From Bacillota bacterium (GTDB taxonomy: Bacteria > Bacillota > Clostridia > Tissierellales > Peptoniphilaceae), in assembly GCA_028724185.1 (NCBI GenBank), contig JAQYDN010000017.1:59313-123312 (forward strand): a DNA stretch of 64,000 nucleotides. The letters are read 5' to 3'. The notes under the pieces were generated by a model. The model saw only the letters and a program-made list of their open reading frames with translations. It was not told the origin of the DNA and searched no databases. Shown here piece by piece: positions 61,717-64,000 of this stretch (its first letter is position 1; each line of letters opens with the position of its first letter). The position numbers were made by a program, and so were the translations under genes.

Positions 61717-62590
61717 AGAGTATAAATATTTTGTCACCGACGCATTTGCGGATCGCTCTTTCGTCGGCAATCCCTCGGGCGTGGTGCTCACGCAGGGGAA
61801 TATGAGCGAGGACGAAATGATTAAGGCGGCGAGAGAACTTAATTATTCCGAGACGACCTGTATCAGAAAGCTCGACAAAGACATCTACGATATCCGATAT
61901 TTTTCGCCGACTCAGGAAGTCGATTTGTCCGTCCACGCCGCCCTTTCCACCTTTTGGACGTTGGCGGAGCGGGGTTACATCGACAATCGCGAGGAAAAGC
62001 GGTCGGTTCTTCAGTATACGAAAGCCGGTCAATTGCACGTCGACATCACATTTCATAAAGACGAAGTAAAATTTATCGACATTGAGCTTCCTTCGATGTC
62101 CATCCTTTACGACGTCGAGGATAGGGAATCCGTCGCGGCGGCATTTGAACTCGACGTCGAGGAAATCGGCATCGGCGAGGCGATCAATCCGGTCGTGATT
62201 GATAACGGCATCGCGACGATGCTTATACCGATTAAGGAGAGAAAGTCGCTGCTCACCGTGGTGCCGAAACGACGTCGCATGAAAGAACTCTCGAAGCGCT
62301 ACCACTGCCTCTCGTACCACTTATTTTATTATGATTCGGCATCCAATACGGCGGATCAACGGAACTTTTCTCCCGCCATCGGAGTTTGGGAGGAGGCGGG
62401 CACCGGAACGGGAAGCGGCGCCATGTATTACTATTTAAGGAGTAAGCATGTGTTTTCCGCCGATCACCTCGTCGCGCGTCAAGGTCAAGAGATCGGACGA
62501 CCCTCCGAAATTTACGTCTCCGAAAAAGCGGGGCGAATTTATGTCGGGGGAACCGCCCGCATCGTCATGGAAGGTATTATGCGCATATGA
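61709..62590 (+). CDS. PhzF-family isomerase-like protein
   Basis: 293 residues, two diaminopimelate-epimerase-like halves. PhzF features: FVTDAFADRSFVGNPSGVVL and the catalytic-glutamate segment LNYSETTCI. The second-half motif usually D-P-V-T-G-S is GTGTGSGAM, so activity may differ. Start is TTG at 61709, overlapping the end of parB (8 bp) with GGAGGGGAG upstream. Being coupled to parB is unusual; it may only ride on that transcript. Confidence 0.85.
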   Translation: MTREYKYFVTDAFADRSFVGNPSGVVLTQGNMSEDEMIKAARELNYSETTCIRKLDKDIYDIRYFSPTQEVDLSVHAALSTFWTLAERGYIDNREEKRSVLQYTKAGQLHVDITFHKDEVKFIDIELPSMSILYDVEDRESVAAAFELDVEEIGIGEAINPVVIDNGIATMLIPIKERKSLLTVVPKRRRMKELSKRYHCLSYHLFYYDSASNTADQRNFSPAIGVWEEAGTGTGSGAMYYYLRSKHVFSADHLVARQGQEIGRPSEIYVSEKAGRIYVGGTARIVMEGIMRI

Positions 62591-63168
62591 AGTTAAAAGA
62601 TTATACGCTTGAAAAGTATATCGAGAAGGCGGAGGACAAGAGCTCGGTGCCCGGGGGCGGATCGATTTCCGCACTGTGCGGGGCGCTGTCGGCGTCGCTT
62701 GCGATGATGGTACTCAAACTTTCAGATCAGGACGAAGAGATCTACGCGCCGTTTCGCGAGTGCTCGAATGTCCTCGTGGAGAATATCGACGCGGACAGCG
62801 CGAGCTTCGACGGCGTGCTAAGGGCCTTTCGCATGCCGAAGGAGACGCGTGAAGAGATTGCGATTCGCAGCCGGGCGATACAGGAAGGCTATATCGAGGC
62901 GATCGACGTTCCCTTAAAGACGATGCGGGCGGCAGAGGAGATACTATCTCTAATGACGCGCCGTCTCGATTTGATGGCAAAAGATGCCTTCAGCGACGTG
63001 CAGATCGCGGGCGACCTCGCGATGACGGCGTTTCGCGGAGCGAAGTCGACGGCGCACATTAATATTGCCGCGCTCAAAGACGAGGGGCAAAAGGCGGCGT
63101 ATCTGGAGGCGCTGGAAGTGCTCGAAAGTCGCGTCGATGAGCATATTAACGCGATTCGCGCGTATTAG
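62587..63168 (+). CDS. Cyclodeaminase/cyclohydrolase-family protein (FtcD-C type)
   Basis: 193 residues, helical; VPGGGSISALCGALSASLAMMV is the family nucleotide/folate-binding start, as in formiminotetrahydrofolate cyclodeaminase (FchA) and similar. Likely acts on one-carbon folate intermediates, with the second half VQIAGDLAMTAFRGAKSTAHINIA matching the pattern. Overlaps the PhzF-like gene by 4 bp. Last well-supported gene of the parAB transcript. Confidence 0.85.
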   Translation: MKLKDYTLEKYIEKAEDKSSVPGGGSISALCGALSASLAMMVLKLSDQDEEIYAPFRECSNVLVENIDADSASFDGVLRAFRMPKETREEIAIRSRAIQEGYIEAIDVPLKTMRAAEEILSLMTRRLDLMAKDAFSDVQIAGDLAMTAFRGAKSTAHINIAALKDEGQKAAYLEALEVLESRVDEHINAIRAY

Positions 63169-63232
63169 TGCAGCATCCGTAGAGTCGCAAGAGGCGCGAC
63201 ACTCGACAAATACAGTCGAGAGAGGAGATCGC

Positions 63233-63379
63233 GTGGCGAAGGCGTTTGCCGATATCTACGAATTGACATTGAAAAGCGAAAAAGGAAGCATATCTCCGGC
63301 GGCAACGTGGAAATTCGTCGATAAAACTCGTCGCGAAAGGGGAAAGGAGAAATTTCGAGTTCGCAAAATCCGGTTATAG
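63233..63379 (+). CDS. Candidate small basic protein
   Basis: 48 residues starting at GTG with AGAGAGGAGATCGC directly upstream, a good ribosome site. It is rich in Lys and Arg (KTRRERGKEKFRVRKIRL at the end) and has no recognised family. It follows the cyclodeaminase gene by 64 bp. Without a homologue it stays tentative. Confidence 0.35.
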   Translation: MAKAFADIYELTLKSEKGSISPAATWKFVDKTRRERGKEKFRVRKIRL

Positions 63380-63437
63380 GTGAAGCTGTTCGAATGCGAC
63401 GTGGCGCGGGTATAATTGCAATAGAATTCAACATATT

Positions 63438-63466
63438 AAAAAAGCCTTCCGTCGTGGAAGGCTTTT
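63438..63466. terminator. Bidirectional terminator
   Basis: AAAAGCCTTCC / GGAAGGCTTTT stem with GTCGT loop, T-runs on both strands; ends the parAB-phzF transcript and that of the nuclease. Confidence 0.92.
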
Positions 63467-63548
63467 GTCGTGTGGATAAGAATGAACGGAGTGCGGTATC
63501 GTTATCGATAGTGGATAAGTCGAGAGATGTGAATAAGTAATCACGGCG

Positions 63549-64000
63549 CTATCGCCTGAAGGATCTCTGAAAACCCGCTTTTTCGGCCTCCTTTGCGTTT
63601 TTGAAATAGATCGTATTTTTCTTCGATAGGTTATGATACTGCGAGTCTCCCGGTAGATGATAGATATGGCTGTTTTTATTGCCCTTCGCGGGTCCCTCGC
63701 CGCCTTCGACGGCCCAAAGTCCCCTGTTCTCGTCGATCGCGTCGCGTTCCGCGCGCTGAAGTAAGCGTTGATACTTGGTATTCGGAGGATAGTCTCTCTC
63801 CCGCGCATAGCCTTTGCGGACGAGTGTGTAGTTAAAGAGGATGTCCTCCTTGGACTGATCGCTTTTTTGGGGATCTTCGATCCAGATATAGGCGAGTTTC
63901 CGTCCGTAGTGGTCTTCTTCCTCCTCGTCGTATTCCAAGTAGACAGTCTTGTTTTCGAGTGTTTTCGTCGTAAAGGCGGAAGCCTCTTTACCCCAGGGTT
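63549..64000 (-). CDS. Thermonuclease-like (SNase) protein with C-terminal domain, N terminus outside window
   Basis: At least 150 residues; the frame is open to 64000 (PWGKEASAFTTKTLENKTVYLEYD), so the start is beyond the window. SNase fold: DHYGRKLAYIWIED, RKGYARERDYPPNTKYQRLLQRAERDAIDENRGLW, which holds the active arginine and glutamate region. The last 40 residues (HIYHLPGDSQYHNLSKKNTIYFKNAKEAEKAGF) resemble an Ada-type or sunset metal-binding domain but have lost the usual cysteine. Probably a secreted or surface nuclease. Confidence 0.85.
   Translation of the reverse strand, partial: PWGKEASAFTTKTLENKTVYLEYDEEEEDHYGRKLAYIWIEDPQKSDQSKEDILFNYTLVRKGYARERDYPPNTKYQRLLQRAERDAIDENRGLWAVEGGEGPAKGNKNSHIYHLPGDSQYHNLSKKNTIYFKNAKEAEKAGFQRSFRR

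Noticed and set aside
1..64000. CRISPR arrays, rRNA genes and insertion sequences
   Set aside because: No regularly spaced repeats, rRNA cores, transposase motifs or terminal inverted repeats were found.

Overview
The window is a chromosomal segment of a low-oxygen-adapted Bacillota (Firmicutes), roughly 50% GC in genes and clearly AT-richer between them. Supporting signs are strong GGAGG ribosome sites with frequent GTG/TTG starts, the dnaA-dnaN-S4-recF-gyrB-gyrA and rpmH-rnpA-yidD-yidC-jag-mnmE-mnmG-rsmG-parA-parB blocks, an rsbV-rsbW-sigB-like operon behind gyrA (an arrangement also known in Clostridioides difficile), a class II (B12-dependent) ribonucleotide reductase, and several flavin or radical-SAM enzymes of anaerobes. 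A member of Clostridia/Tissierellia such as a Peptoniphilaceae relative fits best, but this is an inference.

Layout. The replication origin lies around dnaA (about 50.88-52.87 kb). Left of it almost every gene is on the minus strand and right of it almost every gene is on the plus strand, so genes run with the replication forks. From left to right: end of glpK, nfo, a membrane-protein operon, walJ-surE-eamA, a zinc ABC transporter with a divergent Fur-family regulator, an MFS carrier with an unexplained leader, a nitroreductase operon, tpx-rlmH, an ATP-grasp ligase, tRNA-Ser, an M23/G5/LysM peptidase, nrdJ, nhaC-GH73, two brnQ paralogues, iscS-mnmA-maoC, a zinc-ribbon protein with alkD, eamA, dinB with two PaaI-type thioesterases, a HAD phosphatase, an Old-Yellow-Enzyme-type reductase convergent with an AraC regulator, an ArsR-controlled four-module sulfur protein, a DUF3783-like protein, an ArsS-like radical SAM protein, a MarR operon, tRNA-Arg, the sigB module, and the gyrA to dnaA block.

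Right of the origin comes the rpmH to rsmG ribosome/tRNA/membrane-insertion block, then a membrane protein whose three repeats each carry a parS-like site in the same reading frame, a fourth parS placed in the centre of a terminator-like 32-bp palindrome, and parA-parB continuing without a gap into a PhzF-like and a cyclodeaminase-like gene. A staphylococcal-type nuclease runs off the right edge.

The most noteworthy items are the in-frame parS repeat gene, the origin unwinding element with DnaA-trios between dnaA and dnaN, the RsbW homologue that has lost its visible ATP-binding loops, the four-module persulfide-type fusion protein with its regulator and palindromic operator, a thiol peroxidase without the usual resolving cysteine, and a candidate 22-residue membrane peptide ahead of nfo.
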